Under the pieces are notes generated by a model. The model was given only the letters and a program-made list of their open reading frames with translations. It made no database searches and was not told where the DNA came from. DNA of 64,000 bases, from NCBI GenBank assembly GCA_942486035.1, contig CALNXK010000071.1:463501-527500 (forward strand), written 5' to 3'. Origin of the DNA: Porites lobata. Taxonomy: Eukaryota; Cnidaria; Anthozoa; Scleractinia; Poritidae. Position numbers and translations under genes: made by a program. Positions 26,101 through 41,100 of the stretch are shown here, piece by piece (position 1 is the stretch's first letter; every line of letters begins with the position of its first letter).

Positions 26101-29100
26101 ACTGCAAATAGGGTCCTAGGGCCCGCAAATCGATATTAACATTTAACATTAAGGCCCTGTTTACTAGGAGGAAGGATAACCCTAGTAAGAGGGTTACCCT
26201 GCCTACCTTGTTAACGCTCTGATAGGGATAACTCGCCTACCCGGGACAACTTTCCTCCGTCATGCGTGACCAGATATCTTGACAATTTGAACGGAGTTAT
26301 CTAATTTCTAAGCTAAATCATAAACATTTCAACAATAATTTATAAGGGAATTTCTATACGCGATGATGATATTTTTCCGTTTTGTCGCAAATTTAAGGTG
26401 TTTTCCACTGAGAACTTCAAGTTTTCTCTCAAATCTTAGACGTTACAAATAATGTTTATTTTAGTCTTATGTGGTCATGCGTGACGAAACACGTCAGTAA
26501 AGCTCGTTAAGTTGACCCTGGTGATGAGGTAACCCTACCTGTGAAGGTTTAGTCGTCAACCGGGGCTATCTTTAGCCCGATCACTGGGGTAACCCCAGCA
26601 CAAAGGAAACATTTTCTCCTTGGAAACAGGCCCTAACTCTGTAAACTGAAGTTTGTATTAGGCGTAAGAGAAAATGAAAACATTTTTCGTCGTGGCAAAG
26701 AAGGCTCCCTGTTTTGAGTGAGTAGCAAAAAGGACAGGTGAAACTTTGACACACTCAATTTCAGAACTTATATCAATGATTTTCTACCAATGTCTGTTTA
26801 ATTTTCGTTAATATTGATCAAAAAATATTTATTAGCCGACGTCAGTCCGTTAAGAAATTTTCCCAATTCTAGAAGTCGATGGGCTATTCTTATCGAACTA
26901 TGTTGTTTCATTTACTCTTATCTATTCCTGGCCCTCATGAGCCATGGCCTCTTATGCCTGCTCTTTTTTTTTCTTTTCGGTCATTCCGATACATTGTTGT
27001 TTTGATGTTCTGGGCACATACCTAGCATTAGTGAAAAGCCAACATTTTGCGACGAGAACACTGATTTCTCCCAAAAATGACTCCTGAAGAACAAGCGCAG
27101 AAATTCCATACGATGACGTGTCACTAATACCTGGGTACTGCTTCTGATTGGTTGAAGCAAATTTCCCTTGTGTCACGACCAATCAGAGTTACTTCCTAGA
27201 TCTGAGTAGTGGCGCGCCATCAGTACGTATGGTATTTTTGCGTTCGCTCCTCAGACGCCTATTCGCTGGGAAAGTAGAGTTGAACTCTCTAAATGTCGGC
27301 TGTTTTCTCACGCTAGAACAGCCCAGTATGCATTGTACACTTAATGCCAGGTCCCGAAGGAAACAGTTAGTGTTGTTTTCCCGAGGGTCTTTAAGTTACC
27401 CGAGACGAAGTATTTTGATATATTCCTAGACTTTCACTTCAACAGCGACAAAGAATTTTAATTCTTGGTCTGATTCGATGAGTTCTTAAAAGAACTAATC
27501 TATTTTTTTTTTAGTTCTTAAAAGAATTAATTGAATCAGTTTCGGTACTTATACCTTTTTTTCCTCCACTAGCTGCTACATCTTTTCTTAGATAGCTTAG
27601 AAAATCGCTACTCTGTTTAGCTTAGACCTCCATGTTTGTGTGCCTTCCTCCCTTAACCCAACATTTTCCTTGGGTTATGGGAGTGGTAGCAGCATTTTCT
27701 CCTGGTCCAGAAGCCATTGATCCACGATCCTGGGCCCTTGACTGATCCCTCATTTCACTGTTTTTGACAGGTTTTACCCCTGGGGAAGTGGAAAAGTGTA
27801 AGCGAATTCTGGGAATGCAAAACTATCAAATCCCTGACTCGGCCATTAGGGCGTCCACATCGTACAATGTGAAATCAATGGGACCTGAAAATGGAAGGCT
27901 GCACTTCCAGTCCAAAAGTGGCAAGTATGGCGCCTGGGCTGTGTCTAGGAATGATAAGTTCCAGTGGTTTCAAGTTGACTTTGGAAGTTACGCAAAAATC
28001 ACAGGGTTATCAACTCAGGGAAGACAGGATGGTTCTTGGTGGGTGAAGACTTACAGTCTTTCATTCAGTCATGAAGGTGTTTTCTTTGAAGACTACAAGG
28101 AAAATAATGCAACGAAGGTAAAATAAATGTACAAGTTGTCGACAAGTGTAAAATATGCAAAAGCTTAGTGGTTGTTCCTGCAAATTGTAAAGGTCATAAC
28201 ACTTTTTTTTTCACATATTTGTCGTCACTGACAGATCTGATAGTCTCGGTGTTATCGTCTCACTCTGATGGAGAACCTATGTTTCGATCACGAACGGATA
28301 TATATGCTGCAGAACGTAGGATCTATAGAAAACCTGATCACCAAAAATAAACCAAGTAAACACAATGGTTGCAGCTCTTTATGCCTACAACCCTTCTCTG
28401 TTTAGATTCAGTCGGTGTCGTACTTTTGTCTTTCAGGCTTTACTTTTTCTTAGTACGAACTGCTTTGCAGATTTCAATGTGTTTAAGTAGTAGAACTAGT
28501 TATTTTAAATGTCTCACAGATTATGTATCAACGTTTAAAAAACGGTCCTATTTAATTTCAAATTTGTAGATAACTTTGTTTTTCCTTTCTAGGTTTTTGT
28601 TGGCAATACTGATAGGTATACCGTCGTGAGCCATGATCTCAAGAATCCCATTATCACAAAATTTATCAGAATAATTCCTATTTCCTGGCAAGGCTATATA
28701 TCTTTGAGAGCTGAATTCTATGGTTGCAGGGAAGGTAAGTGTTATTATCAATTAAGAAATGTCTTGTTTCGACGCCAGGATTCGAACCCGGGCCACATTG
28801 GTAGGAGACGACTGCCTCCACCACTGCGTCACCCTTGCTTCCCCAATAACCCTTCTTCCCTCAACAATCAACATTTTCCCTCTTTTTTCTTAAACATTAC
28901 CATGGACGTTAATGTGTTTGTTTCAGTGCGATAAAAAGGACTACTATACCTGACCTATACTACTGATGCATTTGGAATTGAACTGACTGATCAGTCTAGG
29001 CAATATTAAAAGGCTTAACTCGTAAAAAGATGGATTTTGTTTTGCCTAGGGTTCGATCCTCCAAAGGTCGTTTGTGTAACTCCTCTCGGATTAGAAAATG

Positions 29101-32100
29101 GTCAGATTCCGGACAGTGCAATGGTGGCATCTTCGCAGTATAATCAGTATTACGGACCGGAACGGGCAAGACTGCGTAAATTGACTCAAGGAAGTTACGT
29201 CGGTGGATGGTCTCCAAAGTCCTCAAATGAAGGAGAGTGGATACAGTTTGACTTGGGAAAGAACACCAAAGTGACCAGGATGGCCATTCAGGGAAGAGAA
29301 AACGCAAACTGGTGGACCACCAGCTACTCGCTGTCCTACAGGGTTGATGGTGGCAGTTATGAAATTTACAATAACGGCCAAGTAAAGTATATGAGACATT
29401 TGAATAATACAATACGTTTTCGAATCTTTATAATATGTCGATAGTTATGTATAGGCGACGCTTAATCAGGCTTTGGCCTGCAGGGCTATGCGGTCACGTT
29501 AGGGTTGAAACAGATCCTTTAAATTTTCAGTGTAAATAAAGCGAGTTATTCAATCTTCTCGAGCAGGTATTTCCTGGCAACAGAGACAGAAATACGCCCG
29601 TGGGTAATGTCATGAACCCACCCATCATCGCCCGCTATATCAAATTTCACCCCAAGACATGGAATGGTTTCATTTCTTTGCGGGTTGAACTCTATGGATG
29701 CAGAGAAGGTTAGTACATTCTTAAAAGACCTATCCATCTAGGGAAAGAAAATTAGTTTCAAAGGGGCGCTTGAAGCAGCAGCTCTCAAGAACTTAACTAA
29801 GACGGACGCTGCTGGTCACTGAATAGTACCAATGGTAAGTTCCAATGGCGAATCAAAGGGAAAAAAATGAAGAACAGCACAAATCAGCCATAGATGTCCA
29901 TTAATTAAGAGAGAGAATGTGAAAGCGCCAAAACTAATCGATGAGATAGCCAAAAAATGAACTAAAAGACTGAAGTTCTATAGCTCCCTGAGAGGCCGTT
30001 ATTTTTGAATAAACCTCATAGGAACCCTTGACTCTCCTTTTTTTTCCTTTTTAAGTGTAAATTACTCAGTGTAGTTTTTAAGGAGCTATGTTATGGCTGT
30101 ATAGTTCTTTTTTTTTTTCAATTATGCTAATTACACGTCCTTATTCCTTATGGAACTTGTGAAATTACTAAGCTTTTGAACGACAGCATCAGAGGTTAAG
30201 TAAAAGAAATTTGTCTCCCAAGCATTATATCAAACGTTGCAAACAATAAAAGTGAACTGTGAAAAACTGTTAGCCTAGAAAGTTTTCAAAAACCACAATT
30301 GCAAGATCCGTTTCAATCTTCTTCAATTTTGTCCATCCGTGTCTCCTTCAGTTGCATTTGCTTTGTTGTTTGTACCTTCTTTTCCTGTTTTTGTCAATCA
30401 TTTTGATGTTGCACTCAGTCTGGTGGTAGTTTTCACCGTTTAAGTTTGGATAAACTTCTTGACACAGCTCCTTTAATATTCACTTCTACAGGATTTTTTT
30501 TCTGTTTTACCTATTACGTTTAAATTCCTTGGAAATCTTCCTTAGTTTGGTAAACGTCTTTATCACAGGGTTCACTACACCAAAGCCGCCTACCTGTGCA
30601 GCTCCATTGGGCATGCAGAACAACCAGATACCAGACTCCGCTCTCAGAGCTTCTACCTCATACAATGCCAACTCAATGGGACCAGCAAACGGGCGACTGC
30701 ATTTCATGGCAGGATCTGGTAAATATGGATCTTGGGCAACATCCACCAATAATCAGTTCCAGTACTTTGAGGTAAACTTCGGCGACTGGACTCGGGTTAC
30801 GAAGATCGCGACTCAAGGGAGGCAAGATGGAGGGTGGTGGACAAAGAGCTACAGTCTTGCTTACAGTTATGAAGGGGTTTTCTTTGTAGACTATAAAGAA
30901 GATGGTAAAGTCAAGGTATGCTAAGAATTGCGGTTCGTCAGAATGAAGAGTTTTGTTCAGTCGATTACGGCAAAATGCAAAACACATTTTTGCACATTTT
31001 TTTTACTGGAAAGAGTAAACCGGTTTAAAACACGCACGAGAGCGACTGTTTAAAATTCAATTTTTGTTCATTTTATGACTAGCTTATCTATATTTCTAGT
31101 TGATCTTGCAAAAGTTTTATTGCCAAATGGTAGGTGGCCACTACCCCCTCCCATTAATTATAACTTGATTGTTTGCTATGGGTCGATCAAGGCTGAAAAT
31201 TCGCCGTTTTTTTTTTTTTTGTCGTGTCTGTGCAGGTGTTTACAGGAAATAACGATATGTACACAGTGGTACGGCACTCCTTGAAGTATCCGATCATAAC
31301 ACGGTATCTTCGAATCAAGCCCAAAGCGTGGAACGGCTACATAGCATTACGAGCCGAGTTCTATGGCTGCAGACAAGGTGAAGTCAGTTTTGATTTTCCA
31401 TTTCCATTAATCATGTTCAGCAAGAAACCTTTTTTTGCATAATAGTTATATTTGTAGTCACAGTCATCATCATCATCATCATCATCATCACTGACGTTTC
31501 GTAGCACATACTGGCAGTCAATGAGTAAAAAGACTGGCAATTATATTTACAGACCTTAAGCAAAACGTCTACAGTCTGAAGTTTGCATGTTTTTATTAAT
31601 AGGTTTTACACCTCCGGAAATTAAATGCAGAAATCCCTTGGGCATCGAAAGCGGAAAAATCCCAAGTACCGCTATCGTAGCATCAACGATGTACAACCAG
31701 TACTATGGACCTGACCGTTCCAGGCTTCGCACGGTACGAGAAGGAAGCTATGGTGGAGGCTGGGCTGCTCAATATAATGACGCAAATCAATTTCTACAGT
31801 TTGATCTGGGTAAGGTTGCTATGGTGACGGCCGTCGCTACCCAAGGTCGATCGGACGCTCATTGGATGGTTACGAGCTACACTTTGGCGTATAGTTTAGA
31901 CGCTGGTTCGTTTACACCTTATGGATATGGAGACGGACAGGTTAAAACACTTTTTCTCCATGCTCTTATATATTTAAGTGATAAGAAACAGACTGCGGTG
32001 GTGCTTTAACGTCAAAGCACAAATTACGCAATAACCAACTCTTTAATTCTTAAGCTAAATGTTTGATTGCAAAATGTTGAAGTGTAGATTAAAAAGAGTT

Positions 32101-35100
32101 TTTAAACTTCCTTGATATGTACACTAGTTTGTAAGCGGGCAATATGTGCTCGTGATTGAGGAGTTTGCGATTGATCGTAAAAAATAGGGAACTGAAGAAG
32201 CGTTGGTTTCAAAACACTGTTCCGGAAGATTTCCGAGCAATGTTAAAGCTGTGTTCTGTATAATCGCTAAGAGTCCAAGTTTGTTGAGTGTTATGTAGTG
32301 ATCACATGCAAACGACACTAAACCTGAAATCATCGTGCGCGTTCGTTGTTATTCATGTGATCACGTGAGTAGTTTCCAGGGTCCTTGCAGTGATAACTAT
32401 TCCACAATGCATTTGGACGTTTAACTCAAAAGGGATAAACTGGTAGCAATATGATTGCCATTTTACATAGCATTTAACTCTTTCCTTTTCTGTTTCAACA
32501 GAAACACAACACTTATTATTACGTATATATTATTAATCGTGAATTATGCAAATCCAAGTTAATATGAGCGTCGAACACATGTATTTCCACCAGAGACCTT
32601 GAAGAAGCTGTCTAATATTAGTTTAGATATTTCAAGTCAACTTTTGGCCATACGGGATTGTCTTCTATGTTTGCTAGTCTAGTTATTTCTTTAAAAATGA
32701 CTTGAAACACAAGCGTGAATTGGCCTTCAATTTTGCCTATCAAAAATCTTACATTTTAACAAGAGCCATAATGGGAGGGCGGCTCTTGATTTTATTATCT
32801 TATGTGTTGGCAAAGCATATGACATAAACGGAGTAAAATACAAAACTACGGTCTGTTACCGATTTGGAGTAGCTCGTCTCTGATCTGCGTTGAATCAATA
32901 TTCATTATATATACAAGAAGATAACCTTTCTTGACTTTCCCTTATTAGGTATTTACAGGCAACGTGCTGGGCAGCAATGACCCAGTTGGAAATATTATCA
33001 ATCCAGCAATCATTGCACGATTTCTACAAATCCGCGTCAAAACATGGAGGGGTCATATAGCTATGCGAGCAGAATTTTACGGATGCACTGAGGGTAGGAC
33101 TTCCTCTTGTAGATTTAATTACAGATTTTATGAACAGCCCACGTTCGATATATTAACATTTGTAACACGACTGTGAGGCTTAAGGGACAAAATTGCAAAT
33201 TTTTCACGAATCCATTGTCTTGCAATTGCCAAACGAAACTCAAGCACAAAGAAAATCAATTTTCTGATCAGCATCCCGAAGGCAACCTTTCTGACTGAAC
33301 CACCATTATTTTTCTTATAAAGGCTGACGTTCACTGTCTTTCACCGCCTTTGGTCAACGGCATTATTTTTCATTCCGTGAAGTTGGATTATAAAAGTAAC
33401 GAGTGTCACTACCTCTTAAAGTGTCTCATACTGTCAATGTCAACAAACGTTGTTACTCCTTCATTTTATGAGAAAAGGGTTTTTTTTAAAGTCACTGACA
33501 CAGGCCGCTCGGAAGAAAATACCCGAGTACTCCTAACGGGAGTCCAACCTATGACCCACTGGTTATTAGCCCAAATGTTCTACACCACTGAGCCACTGGA
33601 GACTCGTGGAAGCTAAGGCCGCTAAACTAGGTTTATTTTAGTAAGACTGGCTGTGAAATTGGTGATTACCTTGTTTTTCTTTTGAACTTCTGGTTACTAG
33701 TCCAGATTTTCTACCACTGAGCCACAGGAGACTCCTGGAAGCTAAGGCCACTAAACTAGCTTTATTTTAGTAGGAACTGTGAAATTGCTGATTACCAAGT
33801 TTTTCTTTTACATTTAGGCAATTTCACAAAGCCAAAGCCACCAATCTGTTTAGAAGCCCTAGGGATGCAGAATGGAAAGATTGAAGACTCTGCAGTATCA
33901 GCCTCGACCGAGTACGGAACTGCCTATAAGGCGATAAATGGAAGGTTGCACTTCGTGTACAGATCCGGGAGAATAGGCGCCTGGGCAGCAAAAACGAATG
34001 ACGCGTATCAGTTTCTTCAAGTGAACTTTGGCGATTGGACAAAAGTGACGCGTGTGGCTATTCAAGGACGATCAGATTACAATCAGTGGGTGAAAAATTT
34101 CACCCTTTCATACGGCTATGATCATATCTTTTTTACAGATTACAAAGAAGATGGAATCAAAAAAGTAAGCGGTAGACAAGAAAATTGCTTTAGAAAGGAA
34201 AACAAATTAATTTGCATTATCAAGCTTCAGTGTTGTAATAATGAAATTCACTATGTTTCTTTATTATTAACTCCATGAAATAAAGATCTTTTTTGTAGGA
34301 CAAAAAACATTAAATGCATGCTGTAAATAATTGTGCTATAACGGCAAAATGTGTCAGAATACGCCTTATTTTCCTGTTGCATTAAAGATCCAGACAAGAA
34401 GTGTGCGTTTTACTTACTATTTAAAATTTAAGCGAATTTAATTCGTCAGCGAAATGCATCTCTTAGAGGAGAATGCCGGTGAAATTGCTTTTAAAAGTAA
34501 CGTGGTTTTCTTTTTTGTTAGTATTTCTCAGGAAATAATGATAGATACACACCAGTGAGTCACGATTTAAAAGATCCCATCATCACGCGCTACATTCGTA
34601 TCCACCCAGTGGCATGGTATGGACATATTTCTATGAGAGCCGAGTTTTATGGATGCAAAGATGGTAAGAAACTTTCCAAAACAAAGTCAGGTCAAGTTCA
34701 AATTTCAACGTAAATCGTTGTGTAGTGATTTTTGTCTTTAAGTTAGGGCGTTTCATTGTTTGAGGTCACTACTTTTTCTGCTACTTAATAGGGACCGCCA
34801 GAAGAGTTCATCCCGAACGGTGACTGGTAAAATGGGTTCTTTGTCTAAATGGCGTTTCCGTTGCTCAGAGGGCCACGTTCTGGCTTAATGTCAGATTTCT
34901 ATAAACAAAGACGATGGCACCTCATAATAGTCATTGATTACTTCTAGTTCATAAATATAAAAGTCAATATTCTATCGCTTGAGGGCTGTTCTCACTGGGC
35001 CTTGTTAAACTGACGTTTTCTCCCGTGACCATTTTGTACTGTCAGGGTTTTCGACACCTTGTTGGTGTTGTCTTTGACCAAGATTCTCAGAATGCAAGGA

Positions 35101-38100
35101 AGGTAGCACTGACTGAAAAATCACCGGCAAGTTTTACGAAAGTTGAGGTTTCTCCCGTTTTAGCTGGCCTAATTAGTAACCTTATAAATCTAATGAATGC
35201 CACTAACCTCACAAAACAGAATTTTTTAATTGGTTTTCACTTGAGCCAAACGTATCACGGGACCTGGGGTATAACACTGAGACAAATACTACTTCGGGAC
35301 TTTTGGCTGTGCATTTTTTTTTTTATTGGAAGAGCAGATTACAAATATTATCAGAAAAAAAAATATCATATTCCCCTTATGTGACCTGTATAACCACACC
35401 ACCGAGCACCAAGCCTCCTCCTCTTTTCGAACAGCAGTGTGGAATTTTCTAGAACTTCTTGTTCGAATTGGCAAGTAAGGATAATGACGGAGACGAAACT
35501 GAAGGATCATTATAATAACGCGTTTTAAATGATTGAAATAATTTTTGCAGTGAACTTTTAACCCTTTCAACTTTAGGATTTCAGCCACCAAAACTTGACT
35601 GTCAGTCGGCACTTGGCATGAAAAGTGGACAAATACCCAACAGTGCAATAACTGCAACTAGCAGCCTCAATCAGTATTTTGGTCCGGAACGTGCCAGACT
35701 CGAGACAGTGAAATCAGGAAGCTATGCTGGAGCATGGATTCCAAAAGCAAACGACCAGGGGCAATGGATTCAAGTTGATCTCGGTAAAATTACAAAGATA
35801 ACTCGAATTGGTATTCAGGGCAGACAAGATGCAAGTCAGTGGGTCAAAAGCTACTCACTTACCTACAGCGTTGAAGGAGGTCCATTCCTGCCTTATAGTG
35901 GCGGCCATGTAAGTACCATATATCTAACGCACGATGTACTGCTTTCTGTTTGGTTTCCTAAACTTAAAAATACCATCGTATTGAGCAGATATGTAAGCAG
36001 GGATGGCACAGCGTTGAACGCACTTGCCTCTCGCCAAATTAAAATGACTCGGGTTGTCGAGTCCTCGTTCAAGTTTTGCTGATGGTTCTTCAGTCTCCGC
36101 TGTGAGAGATTGTTCCCCGGGATCTGCGGTTTTCCCCCGCCTCTAAAACCAACATTCCAAGTTCCATTCGATCTGGAAATTGTCCCAAGTTTCTTGGGGA
36201 CACTAAGAAGGCGACGTGCTCATCAGTTCTTGGTACTAAACAACTGTCAAGTGTCATCCACCAAATAACGTTTAGTTTGATTTGTTAGTTCATTTCCTTT
36301 TATTGCTAGTTGTAAAATGTTTGTCATTCATTTGAGACCAATCTTAGCGTGCACTGCAGCCGGTGTAGTCACTCAAAACCTGGGTATAATATGGACTTCA
36401 TCAACTTTACTGGTTGATTGCTGTCTGTGACGGATGTCAGTGGCATGTAGGCTTAAAAATCTTCTTTTTCCCGGAAGAAAACTTATACATACATGTAACT
36501 TAGCATCTCACGTTGCTTTTATTCTGCGGCAGGTTCTTCATGGAAATAAGGACAGGAACACAATCGTTGGAAGTATCCTCAATCCGTCTATCATCGCACG
36601 TTACTTGCGGATCCACCCAAGAGAATATTATGGTTATATGGCTCTACGATTTGAGCTTTTTGGGTGCACCAGTGGTTAGTATCTAGTCATTATAACTCTT
36701 TTCAATCAAGAAAACATGAAAATTGACCTTATAAACATGATATCTATTGCACCTTATCTGTTGGTTGCGACACCATTCTCACGAAATATGATTAACACTA
36801 GTTTGCTATCATTTTAAATGGTAATGCAACACAATGCACCGCTGAACACGTTTTATTATTGTTATTATTATTATTACTATTTATCTCATGTTCTAGAACG
36901 TTTGAGGTAATTTAATTGAAACTTCAACAAAAATGTAAAGAAAGAGAGCAGAAACCTGTTTTGAACTCAATTCCACTTTGCAGGATTCCCTATTCCAAAA
37001 GTTCCACCTTGCCAAGTTCAACTAGGAATGCAAAATGGTAAACTTCCAAATTCAGCGTTATCAGCCTCGTCACAATTGAACTCGTACTATGGACCAGAAA
37101 ATGCAAGGTTACATTTCCACCCACAGAGTGGCCGTAACGGAGCCTGGATTCCGAAGAAACAAGATCACCATGAATGGTTTCAGGTGGACTTTGGAATCGA
37201 GACACACGTTACCCGGATTGAAACTCAGGGGCGCCAGGATGCAAGCCAGTGGGTGAAAGCTTACACACTTAGATACAGCCTTGATGGATCATACTTCAAT
37301 CATTATCAACCTTCAATCGGTTTTCATCCGTCTCCACACAATTTTTATTTATTTATTTATTTATTATTTCCACAATAAAGATTACACAAGCATTACATTA
37401 TACAAAGATGTGGCGAGGGGACCTCAGAAAACCACAAGGCTTGTACGAGACCACAAGGCTTGTACGAGGACATACCAAGGTTACATTAATACCAAGGTTA
37501 CATTAATTACGTTTGATTATTAGGAAGTACTATCTCTTCAACCATACTAGGCCATTTGCATGATGACGTCATTTTACTACTACGACCAGAATTCTTTTCG
37601 TTTTTCTTTTCATATTTAAATGTGGTAGCCCCAGTGAGGTTTCGATAACAAAAGCCCTAATTTGCACAAGAAAGCAAAGTCCTGATTGATTCTGGTCGTA
37701 ATAGTAAATGGCCTATTGAGCCAACTTTTTCCACGTCTTTAAAAAAGTCAGTAACGAAGAGGCGGAACCAGGTAGTTGCCAACGGAGTCCGGCAAAGGCC
37801 TGAGTACCTCATGAAAGCGGACGGTCAAAAGTAGTCGAATTTTCTAATTAAGTGTTCATGTATGATCACGTGGAATCATTTTTAAACCGCCTATAGATCA
37901 ATAAAGCAACGGCGATTGAGAGATTTCTATTTTTATAGAAGGTTGCAACTAAATAATGCACAGCTAATAAGTCATTTGCATGATCTCCTACTAAATTTTT
38001 TCTTCCTACAGACATTTGTCGCAAACAACGATCGATACACGGTTGTCGGACACGACTTAAAACCACCAATCAGGACACGATACTTGAGAATTATTCCTGA

Positions 38101-41100
38101 GCAATGGCAAAGTTACATTGCCTTGAGAGCAGAATTTTACGGCTGCAAAGCAAGTAAGCCTTTCGGTGTGTTATTGCTATGTCTAAAATAAACGGCAGTA
38201 AATTATAAAAGGTCTTTACATGTTCGTGACCCAATATAAGTGTAATAGAGTAGTATAGTAGGCACCCGCTACGCCTGTTAATAGCAAAGAAATCTGATTA
38301 GGTTGCTCGTGAATCAGTACACAAACGTAGAACTGAGATATCGTGGAATCACTTGCAAACCTGACAAAAAGCAGCTTAAACGTCATTGTAAACCAAAACT
38401 ACAACAAGGTATCATCTTCATATTTCCTAAAAACCCTCTGGTTTTGTTTCTGAGCTTTAATAAATTCATCGATCGAAGAAAATGTGTTCTTCCCTGGGTA
38501 AAGAAGATTTCTCTGCCAAAAAATGGCGCAACCAGTGCCTACAATACCACGCAATCGAAAACACAAAGATATATTTGTCCAATGTGGACGATAATAACCA
38601 TGCATCCAAATAAAAGGAAAAGAATATTTCTGCCTTTTTTTGTTTTGTTTGTTCTTGTTGTGGTATTTTTTCGATGGGTAAGCAAGTCATGACCTTAGGC
38701 CAAATGTGATAATTGCCTCCAAATTAACATATCTATTCTCTGTATGCATTTTAGCTAAAAGAGACCTTTGTGCCACTTGAAATAGCTGACACATAGAACA
38801 TTTTTAATGCTGTTGGTCCATTTAATCTTGTAGACGACGGTGGTTACTCAGAATGGAGTTCGTGGTCTCAGTGTTCCGCAACCTGTGGGGGAGGACGCCA
38901 CACTCGAAGTCGCTCTTGTACTAATCCCCCTCCAAGCGCTGATGGCAAGGACTGTTCCGAGTTGGGACCCGAAAAGGAAACTGGTGAATGTAACAACCAG
39001 GGCTGTCCAGGTACATTTAATTTGAATAAAGATAATCATAATAAAGGTAATGATTGAATTCCCTTAGCTTGCAGTAACCCTTTAAGCCCCAATATCCACA
39101 TACAAATTCTCCAAACTAATCTCCATACATTTCCTTTAAGAATTAGTTGGGAGCATTTGATAGCAGATCAAAGCATTCATTCTTTGGTGATCATTTCATA
39201 AATTCTCATAACCTTATCTCTTGACAAGGTATGAATATTTTTGGGAGAAAATTGATGTTGGTCACCATTTGGACTTGAAGGGTTAATGCAGACACTGATT
39301 TTGAGATCAGTCCAGTTTCGAATCATCAAAATTTATAAAATAACTAAAGATGGTACGCGCGTTCTGATTGGTTAAAAAGCTATGGTTTATTGTGCCAGTA
39401 GACTCAAAGAAAACTGAAACATTTTTCTACCCCCGAAAAATTTATTTTGTAAAAGCAACAGACCACACTTTCCACAGTTTACCGGCGTGCTAACCCACTT
39501 GGGATGTTGGGAGAACACTCAAAAGCTTGTAAATTACGAGCCGAATTTTAATACTTCGAAACTGGTTTACCTCAATAACAACGTCAGACTTCTCTTATTT
39601 TCCAAAAATACCATAGTCACAAATACATAATTTTAATTATGTATTTGTGACTGAAAAGTTACGCTTACGTTCCTGGAAAAATGGCATTTGGTGAAAAAAG
39701 AAATCTAAACATTGTTGTTGAGCCATATAATGATGAGATCTTTTTTATTCAATAAAATGACGCATCAAATCTTGCACACACTCGTTCTGGCTTTTTGGTC
39801 AGGGAGATTATATTGATCAATTTTTTCCCTATAGCAAGTGCTGTGTTTCATAAGGCGCGTGCTTTATTGCTATACAATAATCCTGGTCTATACAATGCTT
39901 TGAACCTTTCTAGTAGAAATGTGTAACGAAAAACAACAATTATTATTGTTCATTCGGCAGTGAATGGTGGTTATTCTGCCTGGGGACCTTACCGCAATTG
40001 TTCCAAATCCTGTGGAGGTGGAGTACAAACCAGGACTCGAACTTGCACCAATCCACCACCAGCACATGGTGGAAGTGATTGCAGTAAACTGGGGCCAAAT
40101 ATCTCTACCAGAGAATGCAATAACCAGGACTGTCCAGGTATAACCTGCTTCACGTAGTCATGTAGTTTAAATGCAGTTAAGATTCTAAGTCAGTAAGGAT
40201 TAATTTCCTGGCAGTCTTGATTTTGATTTTTACAGTGGATATTCCGTAAACGAGTCAATGCAAAAGGAAAAAAAAAGTGGAGGGGGAAATGGAAAAATAA
40301 TACTTACATTTATGAATTACGTAGTTGTCAAGACAAAATAAGAGCATTGAACCAACATCCAACCCTGAGGCTAAACAATTCTAAATCTCGGTATTTGAAC
40401 TTGGATATTGTTACGAATTAATAGTCGCCTCCTTAATTATCTTATGTGACGTGGATAAAACTGGGATGATGATCCCCTACGAGCACGACCAAAAACAACC
40501 ACCCAAACAAAACCAACCACCACCAAAAGCCTAATGCAGCACACGGGACATTAGGGACTTTAAGATCCAACGACGCGCCGGCAACGAGAACGTCGCTTAA
40601 AAAGTTAACTTGCGTGCGTTCAGTCTTTATCGCAATTATTAATAACCACTTACTATGTCAAATGTAGGCGAACCCTCCTGGAATGGAATTCCTAGGAACC
40701 ATATCCAAGTTCGGAAAGAGAAATAAAATTTCGCCGTTGCTTGTTTACGTACTCTATAAAACGCGAAATTAGGCATTTTCACGTCGTAGTCGTGCAAAAA
40801 CGGGCAAAGAAATGTACAAAAAAGCGTGATGCTCGTACAAAGTTGTTGTTTTGCTTATAAAACCTATTGTTTTTTTGACGTTCTCTTTGCCGTCCGCGTC
40901 GTTGGATCTTAAAGCCCCTATTAGCTCAGCAATGGCAGAATACACGAAGAACAGTGTTCATTTCTTCAGGGAGCAAGTCAAATACCGTAAAATTGGACAA
41001 TTGCACGATGACGATATTTGACTACAACTACCAGAATTCATTTCGCTTTTGCTTTATTTAAATTTGTCAATCCCGCTGAGGATTAAAGAACAATAGCCTT

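Noticed and set aside
28771..28834. Functional tRNA gene
   Set aside because: A and B boxes are present, but the acceptor stem does not pair and no anticodon arm is convincing, so a SINE is likelier.
37028..37378. A separate gene ending at TAA 37376-37378
   Set aside because: The frame begins at the acceptor at 36984 as part of domain 18, without a start or signal peptide. I keep it as a damaged exon or a possible short isoform.
38303..38692. 129-codon open frame in the intron before TSR 1
   Set aside because: No domain or repeated homology, odd composition, a hydrophobic end from T-rich DNA, and no splice support. Likely chance.
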